Shown: positions 18,076 to 27,327 of the stretch, one piece after another
Numbering within the stretch: position 1 is the first letter of the stretch
Layout: the number at the start of each line of letters is the position of its first letter
Assembly: GCA_019217005.1 (NCBI GenBank)
Contig: JAHBNG010000002.1
Location: forward strand, 1-64,000
Direction of reading: 5' to 3'
Length of the DNA: 64,000 nucleotides
Origin: Chloroflexi bacterium TSY
GTDB lineage: Bacteria > Chloroflexota > Anaerolineae > Caldilineales > Caldilineaceae
Position numbers and translations under genes: made by a program
Notes under the pieces: model-generated
Database searches by the model: none
What the model saw: the letters and a program-made list of their open reading frames with translations, nothing else
What the model was told of the DNA's origin: nothing

Positions 18076-19179
18076 AGCAAAAGTCGGGTACAAATTTATT
18101 ATGTTGAGTTAGAAGGGGAGTCAGAATCATGACGATTTGTATTTGAAAGAAGAGCAGACTCCCAAGCGATTTCAAGTTCAGAAACGACTGAATCAAGGTG
18201 ATGGCAAAAGCGAAAATAATCTTTGCGTTCAGCCAGGATCGAATGTAAACGTTGCCGTTCAAATAAATAAGCGGACCGGTCAACGGATCGCAGCCGGAAG
18301 AGCAATTCGTCTTTGGTTTCAGTCGGATCGACGAAGGCAGCAAAAAGAGCCATAGCGAAGGACGAAGTTATTAACACTTTTGCGTCCAGTGATACGTCGT
18401 TGATTGGTTTTCAAGCGGCCAAAGAAGCCCTCCAGGGCATTGTTAGTGGAAGGAAGACCCGAGACATCGTAGCAGACAAAGAGCCCCCCACCAACGGTTG
18501 CGAAATGTTGTGTTGATATGCTGAACAATCGAGCGATCTGCGTCATCGAGAGTCGTATCCTGTGTCAATGCGACTAAATATTGATCAACAGCTGATGCAA
18601 CGGAATGAGCAGTGACCTGTACCTGGTCGTCGGCTTGAGAGTCAGGCGACAAAAGCCGTTGGAGTGCCACCAACCACCCAAGTTGCCGTCGTAAGCGGTT
18701 GGCTTGAACAGTGCAAAAACGATGAAAACCAGCAATCTTGATTAAGGTCAGTAACGGATGCCCCTTTTCCTGAGCCCGTAATAATGATGCTTCAATCGTG
18801 ATTAATTGTTGAACCATCTGTAAGCCACCTAATTCAAAAGGAGCCAATCCTCTTGTCAATAAAGTGAACCGCAGATAGCGAGTATATTGCAAAAGAACTG
18901 CTTTGTAGGGATCGGTTTCCGCCAATTCTCGAACCGTTTTGTAGACCCGATTCAAAAAGCCACGCAGCTTCTTTTTGAGTTGAGTTTTCATTGTACGGTC
19001 AAGCGCATAAGTGAGTCGCCCAGCTTCTTTAATGCAATGGAACTGACAAGTCTGATGGGGGCAATTCGGCCACACTTGAGCAACAGCAAGTTGGATGTTT
19101 TCCTGGGCGTCACTGATGATGCCCTTGATAGGGATTTCCCATTCGTTTATCGGTTCCAACAGTGCTGAAACCAGAGTCT
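18076..19179 (-). mobile_element. Decayed insertion sequence, right end missing
   Basis: One end (GCAAAAGTCGGGTACAAATT at 18077) matches the 90-bp element. The other end is not found: the element stops at the 215-bp MITE at 19180. Contains a multiply frameshifted transposase gene. Confidence 0.75.
18099..19179 (-). pseudogene. Transposase remnant (DDE type, family not assigned)
   Basis: Three frames join to one protein: the middle part (IISDAQENIQLAVAQVWPNC then PHQTCQFHCIKEAG), then a frame switch near 18500 to GLPSTNNALEGFFGRLK and RRITGRKSVNNFVLRYG, then another near 18360 to the end at 18099. The SDAQ...CQFH and TNNALEG patterns are those of DDE transposases. The N-terminal third is cut off by the MITE at 19180. 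The family is not clear to me. Confidence 0.7.
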
Positions 19180-19394
19180 CAGTAGATCCAAATTTGGCGT
19201 TTTTGGCGATTTTCAGTCGAGATTGCAGGGATTTTGGAGTCATTTATTCAGATTTCGGTTACAGAAAACAACCTATTTCATATCTGAAAATCGCCCAAAT
19301 CTAACGCAAAAACTAGATATCGACCGGCAAATTTGTATTTATGTCAACTGTTTAGCCAGAATTCTCTCTCAAAACCTGAAATTTGGATCTACTG
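19180..19394 (+). mobile_element. 215-bp element, copy A
   Basis: Ends CAGTAGATCCAAATTT...AAATTTGGATCTACTG. The flanks are AGTCT (left) and AGTAT (right), a 4/5 match rather than a perfect target repeat. It truncates the transposase of the decayed IS. The interior carries the inverted pair GGCGATTTTCAG/CTGAAAATCGCC at element positions 26-37 and 105-116. Confidence 0.93.
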
Positions 19395-19481
19395 AGTATA
19401 GATAATGTCTCATTCGATCACATCGCCGTTGCAGATAGTGATCACCTATCCAAATGGATAGTACAAGGGGAAACAATGCAA

Positions 19482-19523
19482 GAAGCCCGACAGCATTTGA
19501 AATTTCAGATGCTGTCGGGCTTC
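19482..19523 (-). terminator. Hairpin after the toxin-antitoxin operon
   Basis: Perfect 15-bp arms GAAGCCCGACAGCAT and ATGCTGTCGGGCTTC with a 12-base loop, 19 bases after the toxin stop codon on the minus strand. There is no clear T-run, so termination is inferred from position and stability. Confidence 0.6.
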
Positions 19524-19541
19524 AATGGAATACTTATTTCT

Positions 19542-19820
19542 TTATGGTACGTTTAGATATGTTTGGCTGTCTCGCCTTCTCACCGTCAAGACTTTGACAA
19601 TTTTGTCTTGCTCATTCACCTTATAAATGATTCGCCACCCGCCTATCTTCAGCCGGTATCGATCGTTCAGTTCTCTATCAAGCTCGCTATTGGGCGGATA
19701 CGGTTCGTCCTGTAAATCTAGAACAGCATTGGCCATCTCTTTGCGAATGTACTCAGGTTCAACTCGTTTTAGCTGTCGTTTAGCTAAACCCGAAAAATCA
19801 AGCTGATACGGGCGTTTCAT
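19542..19820 (-). CDS. RelE/ParE-superfamily toxin
   Basis: 92 aa, the usual size. The pattern YQLDFSGLAKRQLKRVEPEY at the start, then YRLKIGGWRIIYKVNEQDKIVKVLTVRRRDSQTY, is the RelE/ParE fold with the basic residues needed for mRNA cleavage or gyrase binding. It begins 23 bases inside the end of the antitoxin gene, the normal order and overlap for type II toxin-antitoxin pairs. Confidence 0.85.
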   Translation of the reverse strand: MKRPYQLDFSGLAKRQLKRVEPEYIRKEMANAVLDLQDEPYPPNSELDRELNDRYRLKIGGWRIIYKVNEQDKIVKVLTVRRRDSQTYLNVP

Positions 19821-20103
19821 GGCCCATCACCTCGTTTAGAAATGCTTCAGGGTCCGTAATCGTTTCTACGGTGTCCTTGCCTGTTGCGATCTCTAATTCG
19901 GCCTGTACAGATGCCAGAGAATCACGCAAGTTGTCAATTAATTCTACAAGCGCGTTCCATTGGGTTGGCGAAACAAATACGCCCTGCGGCGTGGCTCGGT
20001 TCATAATAACCACTGGGCCTCGCTCTGCCTTGCTTGTAACCTCGCTAGTATTGTTCTTTAAGTCGTACATAGATGCTGTCTGCGGTACCATTGATAATTG
20101 CAT
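19798..20103 (-). CDS. Phd/YefM-type antitoxin
   Basis: 101 aa. The N-terminal half has the Phd/YefM DNA-binding pattern (ASMYDLKNNTSEV, then GPVVIMNRATPQGVFVSP). The C-terminal half is helical and acidic and should wrap the toxin. It overlaps the toxin gene by 23 bp. Autoregulation at a promoter upstream of 20103 is expected from the family; I cannot place an operator. Confidence 0.82.
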   Translation of the reverse strand: MQLSMVPQTASMYDLKNNTSEVTSKAERGPVVIMNRATPQGVFVSPTQWNALVELIDNLRDSLASVQAELEIATGKDTVETITDPEAFLNEVMGHETPVSA

Positions 20104-20164
20104 AAGATCCCCCTTGGCCTATATGGTCTATAAAGTCATGTTTCGGCCATCATTCTACGGTTCT

Positions 20165-20359
20165 ATGGCTATAATGTCAAGTACCAAACACGACAGTGGC
20201 GTTGGCTTTGATATTCGTAATGAATTGAGTGGTAGTCATCCCGAGGAAGTGTACGAGGATGCATTGGCATGGCAGTTGGAGGCTGATAATATACGCTTCA
20301 AACGTCAGCCAGTATATTGTGTTTTCTATAAGGGAAAACAGGTGGGCAAATGTCCCTAG
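20165..20359 (+). pseudogene. GxxExxY-family protein fragment
   Basis: About 64 residues (HPEEVYEDALAWQLEADNI then VFYKGKQVGKCP) matching the front half of GxxExxY proteins, which are normally about 120-130 aa with a PD-(D/E)XK-like core. The stop at 20357-20359 comes before the core, so this is a remnant. GxxExxY function is unknown. Confidence 0.6.
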
Positions 20360-20413
20360 CCCCAATCCGCTACTGTTCCAATCCGTTGTGCTATCTCGCC
20401 ACCAACAACAGAT

Positions 20414-23350
20414 CTACGCCGCCTGAACAAGCGCGGTTATCTTCTCATAGGCGAATTCGCTAGCCAGCGCCGCTAGTGTATCGCCCAAATCGGCATGATG
20501 CGTCCGAATCTCGTCAATGGACTGCTCCACGCCTGCCATGTCGCTGCGGATGGCGGCTTGGGATAGTTGCGTTATTAGCTTTTTGGGCAGCGCGGCCAGG
20601 GCTTGGGATAGTTGGGTCGAGTCCAATATTGATACAGATCGTGTGCTGCTGTTCGGCGCGTCATCCCCATCTGCATACACATAGTCAATATCCAGATGTT
20701 TTTGCAACATCTCAAAAAGCTCCTGGGCACGGAAGGGTTTGCACAGAATATCGTCACAGCCTGCCGCCAAAATCTTCGCCCGTTCTTCTTGGAAAGCGCT
20801 GGCGGTAACGGCGATGATCAGCGGATGATCCTCACCAACCGCGGTGGTGGCGGCTTTGATGTGGCGGGCGACCGCATAGCCGTCCATGATCGGCATACGT
20901 AGATCTGTCAGCAGGGCGTGGGGATGCCACTCTATCCATGCATCAATGGCTTCTTGACCGTTTGTCATGATCCGTACGGCAAAACCGGCTGACGTCAACA
21001 GGTTGACTAGAAGCTGGCGGTTGTTCTCATCATCATCTGTGACCAGAATGTGGTATTGGGGTTGGTGAGCGGCCAGGCCAACTACGCGACGGGGTTGTGC
21101 GGACGTTTTATCTTGTGGCCGTGCTGCGACGCTTACTGGAATCGTAAAATAGAAAGTTGTGCCTGTCTTGTGCGTATCACTTGTCCGTTCGCCATTCATA
21201 CTGCTCTGTTGACGTGAGATGGTACTATTGTGCGTGCTGCTGACCGTAAGCTCCCCATCCATCAACGTCACAAATTGGCGACTAATTGCCAGCCCCAGCC
21301 CCGTTCCTTCCCGCACCTGCTGCCCAGTACTTGTCTGACCGAAGGGGGCGAAGATGATCTCCAACTCGTCCGCGGCAATGCCGGGGCCGGTGTCGGTGAC
21401 AGAGAAGGAAATAGGGATTAGAGATTGGAGGTTAGAGATTGGAGACTGGTAGTCACTTATCTCTAATCCCCAATCTCCAATCTCCACGCTAATCACCACT
21501 CCACCCACCTCCGTAAACTTCACTGCGTTGCTGAGCAGGTTCATCAACACCTGGCGCAGTTTGCAGCCGTCTGCCTCTACAAATTGGGGTACATCCGCGT
21601 CATACGTGATGTCGAGTTGTAGTCCCTTGTTCTGGGCGCGGATGCGAAAGAGGTCTGCTAGTTCGGCGAGCAGCTTGTAGAGATCGAACGGGGCGGCATT
21701 GAGCGTGGTGCGTCCGGCTTCGATGCGCGACATCTCCAGCACATCGTCGATGAGGAGCAGGAGGTGTTCGCCGCTGCGCTGCACAATTTGCAGATTGCGC
21801 CGCTGGGCAAGCGATAGAGCTGTATCCCGATTCATCAATTCGGAGTAGCCAAGGATCGAGGTCAGGGGGGTGCGCAGTTCGTGGCTCATGTTGGCCAGGA
21901 AGGTGCTTTTGGCGCGGTTGGCGGTCTCGGCCTCCGATTGGGCTTCCCGTGCCGCGTCTCTGGCCTGACGCAATGCCGCGGTGCGCTCCTGGACGCGTTT
22001 CTCTAGCTCTTCGTTGGCAACTCGTAGTTCGGCAGCAATCTCTTCTTGTTTACGTTGCGCCTCCTGCTGCTTCTGGAATCCGGCGGCAAAGCGATCGGCA
22101 ATGAGCGTTGATATTAGGACGGCAAAGATAATGAACCCCATAAAGTCAATCTGGTCGGTTTGGGGTTGCCGCGCCAAAATGCCCAAATTGGGCAGTATGG
22201 CCAGAATGCCAAAGATGACAAACGCCACAATCACCACCGGAACCATGGTCAATTCCCGCGTGGTGCGGTAGGTGCGCAGCCACGCCTGAATGCCGAGGAT
22301 AAGCAGGAGTGCAAACATCCCCAAATAGAGAACGGCCAACTGCTGGGCAACATAACGATCGGCGACAAACGGAATCTGGAGCAGCACCAACAGGCCCAAT
22401 ATCATCAGGCTAGTCAGGACTTTATGCCAGCGGGGATATTGGTCTTTTGTCTCCAGAAAGAGGGTGACAAATTTGAGGAAGCCCAAATAGACAAACCCAC
22501 CCCCGATCATATCCATACTACGCGGCACAATTGTCAGATTGGGCCAAAGATACTGGCGGCCAATCCCTTGGTTGATCAGTTGGCTAAACAGAATCCCCCC
22601 TGTAATCATAATGAGGGTGAAGAACAGTTGCGAACGGAGCCTGTACCAGAGCAAAAAGGTCCCACAGAACAAAAAGAGCCAGATGCCAAAGCTGATGGCC
22701 AGCCGCCACATGGCCAGTTGGTTGGCGCGCGCAAAGCGGGATGGTGTATAGAGGCGCAAGGGCAACCCTCGGGAGCGACTATGCTCATACCGCACATAGA
22801 TGGTCTGGCTGCTTTGGGGCGGGATGGACAGCGCAAAGACATAGGTGAGTGCGTGGATGTCCCGCGTTGAAAAGGGGCGCATGGCACCAGTCTGCTGACT
22901 CACAAAACCGGAACCATCTAGTCGCGGTGTAAAAAGGTCAAGATACTGCATTCGTGTATCGGCATGTTCCAGCCACCACTCCGTCCGGCTGCTGTTATTT
23001 TGGAATTGGACGCGCACCCAAAAGGCCGAATCCGTAAAGCCGATGCGAGGGTCGTCCGTGCCACTCGGCACAAAGCGATCCGCAAACTCAGGCGATGCCA
23101 CGTCATCAATCGTCCACTGCTTTTCGGCATCTTCCAGAATTTCCATATGCAGGCCAAGCGGATACGCTTCCTGCTCGTCGGTCAGCAGGAGCGGTATCAT
23201 CTCGCTTGTCGTGGCAGTCTGTGCGTGGAGGGGATGCACAGTCGTGATGAGCAACGTTGTCGCAAAGAAGATCAGGGTTAACAGGAGCACATGTGGTTGA
23301 CGGCGTCGACGCTGGTTATGAGAACGCTGGATAGCGCATCGACTCAACAT
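20414..23350 (-). CDS. 7TMR-DISM hybrid sensor histidine kinase with receiver domain
   Basis: About 978 aa from the ATG at 23350, directly before a clear signal peptide. The frame is open to 23647 where an ATG overlaps the upstream kinase's stop (ATGA), but those 99 residues look non-protein and contain an inverted repeat around GCATTCGGGTCGTGCG. Domains: extracellular 7TMR-DISMED2 (about 60-200), seven helices (about 210-420), coiled coil (425-475), HisKA with phospho-His in NMSHELRTPL (about 490), HATPase with DTGPGI and GTGLGLAIS, receiver with aspartate about 816 in LLTDLRMPIMDG, and a helical tail resembling an HPt remnant. A palindromic repeat is inserted in frame in the ATPase domain. 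It forms an operon with the kinase upstream. Confidence 0.85.
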   Translation of the reverse strand: MLSRCAIQRSHNQRRRRQPHVLLLTLIFFATTLLITTVHPLHAQTATTSEMIPLLLTDEQEAYPLGLHMEILEDAEKQWTIDDVASPEFADRFVPSGTDDPRIGFTDSAFWVRVQFQNNSSRTEWWLEHADTRMQYLDLFTPRLDGSGFVSQQTGAMRPFSTRDIHALTYVFALSIPPQSSQTIYVRYEHSRSRGLPLRLYTPSRFARANQLAMWRLAISFGIWLFLFCGTFLLWYRLRSQLFFTLIMITGGILFSQLINQGIGRQYLWPNLTIVPRSMDMIGGGFVYLGFLKFVTLFLETKDQYPRWHKVLTSLMILGLLVLLQIPFVADRYVAQQLAVLYLGMFALLLILGIQAWLRTYRTTRELTMVPVVIVAFVIFGILAILPNLGILARQPQTDQIDFMGFIIFAVLISTLIADRFAAGFQKQQEAQRKQEEIAAELRVANEELEKRVQERTAALRQARDAAREAQSEAETANRAKSTFLANMSHELRTPLTSILGYSELMNRDTALSLAQRRNLQIVQRSGEHLLLLIDDVLEMSRIEAGRTTLNAAPFDLYKLLAELADLFRIRAQNKGLQLDITYDADVPQFVEADGCKLRQVLMNLLSNAVKFTEVGGVVISVEIGDWGLEISDYQSPISNLQSLIPISFSVTDTGPGIAADELEIIFAPFGQTSTGQQVREGTGLGLAISRQFVTLMDGELTVSSTHNSTISRQQSSMNGERTSDTHKTGTTFYFTIPVSVAARPQDKTSAQPRRVVGLAAHQPQYHILVTDDDENNRQLLVNLLTSAGFAVRIMTNGQEAIDAWIEWHPHALLTDLRMPIMDGYAVARHIKAATTAVGEDHPLIIAVTASAFQEERAKILAAGCDDILCKPFRAQELFEMLQKHLDIDYVYADGDDAPNSSTRSVSILDSTQLSQALAALPKKLITQLSQAAIRSDMAGVEQSIDEIRTHHADLGDTLAALASEFAYEKITALVQAA
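21416..21489. repeat. Palindromic repeat R6 inserted in frame in the kinase gene
   Basis: GGATTAGAGATTGGAGGTTAG on one side and its near complement on the other. A related hairpin is intergenic at 31420-31483. Here it encodes about 24 extra residues (EIGDWGLEISDYQSPISN and on) between the N box and the DTGPGI motif of the ATPase domain, without breaking the frame. Confidence 0.85.
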
Positions 23351-23643
23351 CAGAGCCGGCGTGTATTTCACTTTGGGGGCAAGAATGCGTTGCACGCAGG
23401 TCAACCAACTCGTAGGGCACGAAATCGTCAACTGCGTGCGACGCATTCGGGTCGTGCGCCGAATGCAACGCACGGTTGAGCAGTTGGTTGGTCCCCGCGT
23501 ATACGGGGATCGATGCGCTGTTTCACCCGTGCATCCGCATTCTCGCGATCCTGCCCCAAAAGTGAGATGCTCCCTCAGGGCCGGGAACGTCGGCTTGACC
23601 ATTTGGATTCCCGTTAGGCCAAAAATCCGTGCGTTGGTGATCT

Positions 23644-26600
23644 TCATGATGGATCGATTCCATTCTCTGCCCAGGCGACCCGCATCTGTGTCCCCTGATT
23701 AGGCAGGCTCTCGACCTGAAATGACGCGCCCAACGCCTCGGCGCGTTCTCGCATAATGCTTAACCCCATGCGGTCCGGCTGGACCGCGGCAATATTAAAG
23801 CCCACACCATCGTCGCTCACGTAGAGCGTTATGCGGTTAGGGAGACAATCGAGATTGATGATAACGCTGCTGGCAGCTGCGTGCTTTTGAATGTTGTTGA
23901 GTGATTCTTGCAAGATGCGGTAGAAGGCGATCTGCACGTCAGAAGGCATGATACAGGACCCTGACAGAGAAAGGTCTACGTCGACTTTGGTACGGCTAGA
24001 GAAAGCGACGCTCAGGGATTCTACAATTTCGCCCAGAGGCTTCTCGGTCAGGGTTGCGGGACGTAGCTCCAGCAACAGGGTCCGCATTTCGGCCAATGCG
24101 CCACGCGTCAATTTGCGGACTTCCTCCAGCCCCTCCATCCCGGCTTCGGGCGATTGTTTCCAGGCATTGGGCAGCACATCGGCAATGATGCTGGCTGAAA
24201 AAAGTGTCTGCGTCACGGCATCGTGCAGTTCACGCGCCAATCGGCTGCGTTCCTCATCGGCTGCAGCAGCCTGGGCCCGCTTGTAGAGTCTGGCATTCTC
24301 CAAGGCGATGGCCGTGTGACTTGCAAATGCCTGGAGATAGGTGGTCTGGGCAGTGGAGTAAAAGGCAGGCCCCTCGTGCCCCATGCAGAGGATACCGATG
24401 AGCTGATTGTTGACAGTCAAGGGGAGGCCGAGCCATGAGCGACAGTAGGTGAGTAGCGTGGACATTCGTTCGCCGAACAGTTCTGTTAGCAGACGTTGCA
24501 AAGGGCCATCTATCCAGAGATCATCGATAATGATCGGCTCTGACTCCTGCAAGAGCGTCTGGCTGTTCATCAAGGGTTCTGCATCGTAACGCACCCCCAC
24601 GGCCTCGTTCTGAGGTGTCGGTCCGCGGTAAGCGAGCACTACCAGTTCATCCTCCTCCACACCCATCACCGCACTGCCCGAATAGGAGACCACGTGTTCA
24701 AGTTGATCCAGAATTAGGTTGAGCAGCAGATCCAACTCCAGCATGGCCGAGACATTGCGCGATACGTCCAGCAGGGCGGCAAGCTCGTGCGCACGACGGT
24801 CGGCCAGTTGACGCTGTTCTTGCTCCTGACCAAATAAGCGGGCATTTTCCAATGCGCCGGCAATCTGACCGGCAACGGTTTCGGCCAACCCCACGTCTCT
24901 ATCAGAGAAAGTGTAGTGTCTTTGGTCCGATGCCACCGCCAATAGACCGATGGTTTTGCTGCGGACGGATAGAGGGATGAGCATCAGCGCGCTGATCTGA
25001 GGAAGCTGGATTAAATCGTCGACCAGCTCAGGACTAGCGTTTGCCAGTTGTGCCAGATCACTCTGTGACAGGATCAGACTACGGCCCTCGTTCAGCACTG
25101 CATGAATCGGAAAGCCAACGGATCCGCTAACTGCAGAGCCATTCTCTAGTAGAGCAGGGTTCGACGCATCAGAATTTAGGGCAACGGAATGAGTCAGAAA
25201 GTCATCCACAGTTCCGTTGCTTTGGTCGAGCCAGGTGAAAGGCTCGTCGGCATTCGTGTTGGTGGTAAAGACGGTCAGGTGGGTTTGGTTCTCGTTTAAC
25301 AGACAAATGCTCGTGCTTGATGCAGCGAATAGATGGGTCAATGCTCCCATGACGATGGTCACAATTGTAGAGAAATCAGAGGCGGTCGCCACAGCATGGG
25401 CAATGGTGTTGAGCATGGAAAGCTCTTCAATACGACGGCTTAGGATACGGTTGGCATCCTGCAGGGCAATCTCTGCCAGCTTGCGGTCAGAGATGTCGGT
25501 GCTGGTCCCAATCAGGTGAGTCGGATTGCCATCATCGTCATAAACGGATGCGCCACTTACAAAGACCCAGTGTACAGAGCCATCCTTATGGTAGAGTCGA
25601 AGTTCGTTGGCGAGTTCAGGTTTTGTTTCATCGCGTCGGGCCTTTGCTGCTTCGATCATCTGTTGGCGGTCGTCGACGTGAATCAACTCGACCCAGCTTT
25701 GCAGCGTATTCGCAATTTCATTATCTGCATAGCCCAAATTGGCTTTCAGAATCGGGTCAATGTACACCTCGTCTGTGGTTAGGTTCCACTCCCAGATGCC
25801 AGTGCGGGATGCCTCGGTCGCCATCTCGTAGCGGTGTTTACTCTCGGCCAATTCTTGCTCGATCTCTATCCGTTCGGCTATCTCCTGTTGGAGTTTGGCA
25901 TTGAGTCGCTGGACATCTTGCAGCGTGCTGGACAGTTCGGCTGTTTGTGCCTCGACACGTTCTTCGAGATGGTTGCGATAGGCCAGGAGTTCAGCGTCCA
26001 ATCGTTTCCGCTCGGTAATATCGAGGATGAATGTCAAAAATTGCTTTGTTACACCGTAGGCATCCTGTTCTGAAACGGCTGACATCAGAACGTCTATGAC
26101 TTCGCCACTTTTTTTGACCATCTGACACTCGACGTCTCGAACAGAGCCTGTTGCAAAGAGGGTGGGCAACACAGTATCAACGGCATGCTGGCGCGATGCA
26201 TCGGTGAGAAAGTCAAGGCACAAGTGCCCTTGGACTTCCGCCGTCGTATATCCCATCACTGCAAACCAATAGTCGTTAACCGACTGAATCACGCCCGCGT
26301 CATCGAAGGCATGCATCATCACAGGTGTATGATTGTAGAGTGCTCGATAACGTTCTTCGCTTTCTTTAAGGGCCTGTTGAGCCTGCCGCCGCTTGGTCAC
26401 ATCACGACCGACACTCTGGATTTCAATGAGCTCTCCGGTATTGTTGTGGATGACGCGGTCAGTCCAATGGACCCAGCAGATCTGGTTATGCCGGTCAACG
26501 AGTCGATTCTCATAGGTGGCAACGGATAAATCGTCTACGAAGGTGGGCAATGCTTCCTGCGTGTCTTCGTGGTCTTCGGGGAGAATAAACTGGACGGGGT

Positions 26601-27267
26601 TTGTGCCGAGGAGTTCTTTGCGGGTCTTGCCAAAAAAGCGACAATAGGCTTGGTTGACGAACGTTAAATTGCCCTGTGGATCGGTGCGGCAGATCAGCTC
26701 TGTCTGGTCTTCCACGACGGTGCGGTAGCGTTCCTCTGCCTGCTGCCGCTGCACAATCTCTGCGCTTAACTGAGCTGTGCGCAGCTCTACCTGCTCCTCG
26801 AGCTGGGTTTGCAGACGATATAACTTTAGATGTGTATTGACACGCGCCAACACCTCTTCTGTTTTAAAGGGTTTGGCAATATAGTCGACCGCACCAATGG
26901 AAAATGCGTGAACCTTGTCGAAAACATCACCAATCGCGCTCAAGAAGATCACTGGGATATTGCGCGTGGTTTTGCCCTCTTTCAGCCGCCGACAGACATC
27001 GTATCCGGACATCTCCGGCATCATCACGTCCAGCAAAATCAGATCGGGCGGCTCTGCCAATGCCGCAGCAAGAGCCTGAGAGCCGCTCGTAGCGGGTCTA
27101 ATTCGATGGCCGTGGTACTCTAAGATGCTGATGAGCAGCTGTACCCCGGTTGGCTCATCGTCCACAACCAAAATGCTGCCTGAGTACAAGGAATCGTGGA
27201 TGGTGTCAGCATTCTGGGCGTCCATGATGCGCTCCAGTAAGAGTATACTATGTGGTTCATCCTCCAT
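23644..27267 (-). CDS. Receiver-PAS-GAF sensor histidine kinase (NarL/HisKA_3 type)
   Basis: 1207 aa, no membrane segments, cytoplasmic. The receiver domain is at residues 30-145 with phospho-aspartate D80 in LLDVMMPEMSG. Three PAS domains fall roughly at 180-300, 305-425 and 475-605, linked by coiled coils, followed by two GAF domains (about 620-790 and 815-980). A HisKA_3 dimerisation region follows with phospho-His 1015 in LARELHDAVTQT, and an ATPase domain with VSDDGVGFN at the end. This type normally signals to LuxR/NarL response regulators; one is at 36719-37426, but the partnership is inference. Its last base pairs overlap the ATG of the extended downstream kinase frame. An IS lies just upstream, in the likely promoter. 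Confidence 0.85.
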   Translation of the reverse strand: MEDEPHSILLLERIMDAQNADTIHDSLYSGSILVVDDEPTGVQLLISILEYHGHRIRPATSGSQALAAALAEPPDLILLDVMMPEMSGYDVCRRLKEGKTTRNIPVIFLSAIGDVFDKVHAFSIGAVDYIAKPFKTEEVLARVNTHLKLYRLQTQLEEQVELRTAQLSAEIVQRQQAEERYRTVVEDQTELICRTDPQGNLTFVNQAYCRFFGKTRKELLGTNPVQFILPEDHEDTQEALPTFVDDLSVATYENRLVDRHNQICWVHWTDRVIHNNTGELIEIQSVGRDVTKRRQAQQALKESEERYRALYNHTPVMMHAFDDAGVIQSVNDYWFAVMGYTTAEVQGHLCLDFLTDASRQHAVDTVLPTLFATGSVRDVECQMVKKSGEVIDVLMSAVSEQDAYGVTKQFLTFILDITERKRLDAELLAYRNHLEERVEAQTAELSSTLQDVQRLNAKLQQEIAERIEIEQELAESKHRYEMATEASRTGIWEWNLTTDEVYIDPILKANLGYADNEIANTLQSWVELIHVDDRQQMIEAAKARRDETKPELANELRLYHKDGSVHWVFVSGASVYDDDGNPTHLIGTSTDISDRKLAEIALQDANRILSRRIEELSMLNTIAHAVATASDFSTIVTIVMGALTHLFAASSTSICLLNENQTHLTVFTTNTNADEPFTWLDQSNGTVDDFLTHSVALNSDASNPALLENGSAVSGSVGFPIHAVLNEGRSLILSQSDLAQLANASPELVDDLIQLPQISALMLIPLSVRSKTIGLLAVASDQRHYTFSDRDVGLAETVAGQIAGALENARLFGQEQEQRQLADRRAHELAALLDVSRNVSAMLELDLLLNLILDQLEHVVSYSGSAVMGVEEDELVVLAYRGPTPQNEAVGVRYDAEPLMNSQTLLQESEPIIIDDLWIDGPLQRLLTELFGERMSTLLTYCRSWLGLPLTVNNQLIGILCMGHEGPAFYSTAQTTYLQAFASHTAIALENARLYKRAQAAAADEERSRLARELHDAVTQTLFSASIIADVLPNAWKQSPEAGMEGLEEVRKLTRGALAEMRTLLLELRPATLTEKPLGEIVESLSVAFSSRTKVDVDLSLSGSCIMPSDVQIAFYRILQESLNNIQKHAAASSVIINLDCLPNRITLYVSDDGVGFNIAAVQPDRMGLSIMRERAEALGASFQVESLPNQGTQMRVAWAENGIDPS

Positions 27268-27327
27268 ACCGTTTTCAATCGCGGTTTGGAAGGTGCGCGT
27301 GGCCAGCTTTTATTTCTGGCAACAACC

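Noticed and set aside
22160..22870. 236-aa plus-strand ORF opposite the 7TMR-DISM kinase
   Set aside because: Gln/His/Pro-rich mirror of the membrane helices on the other strand; no ribosome site.
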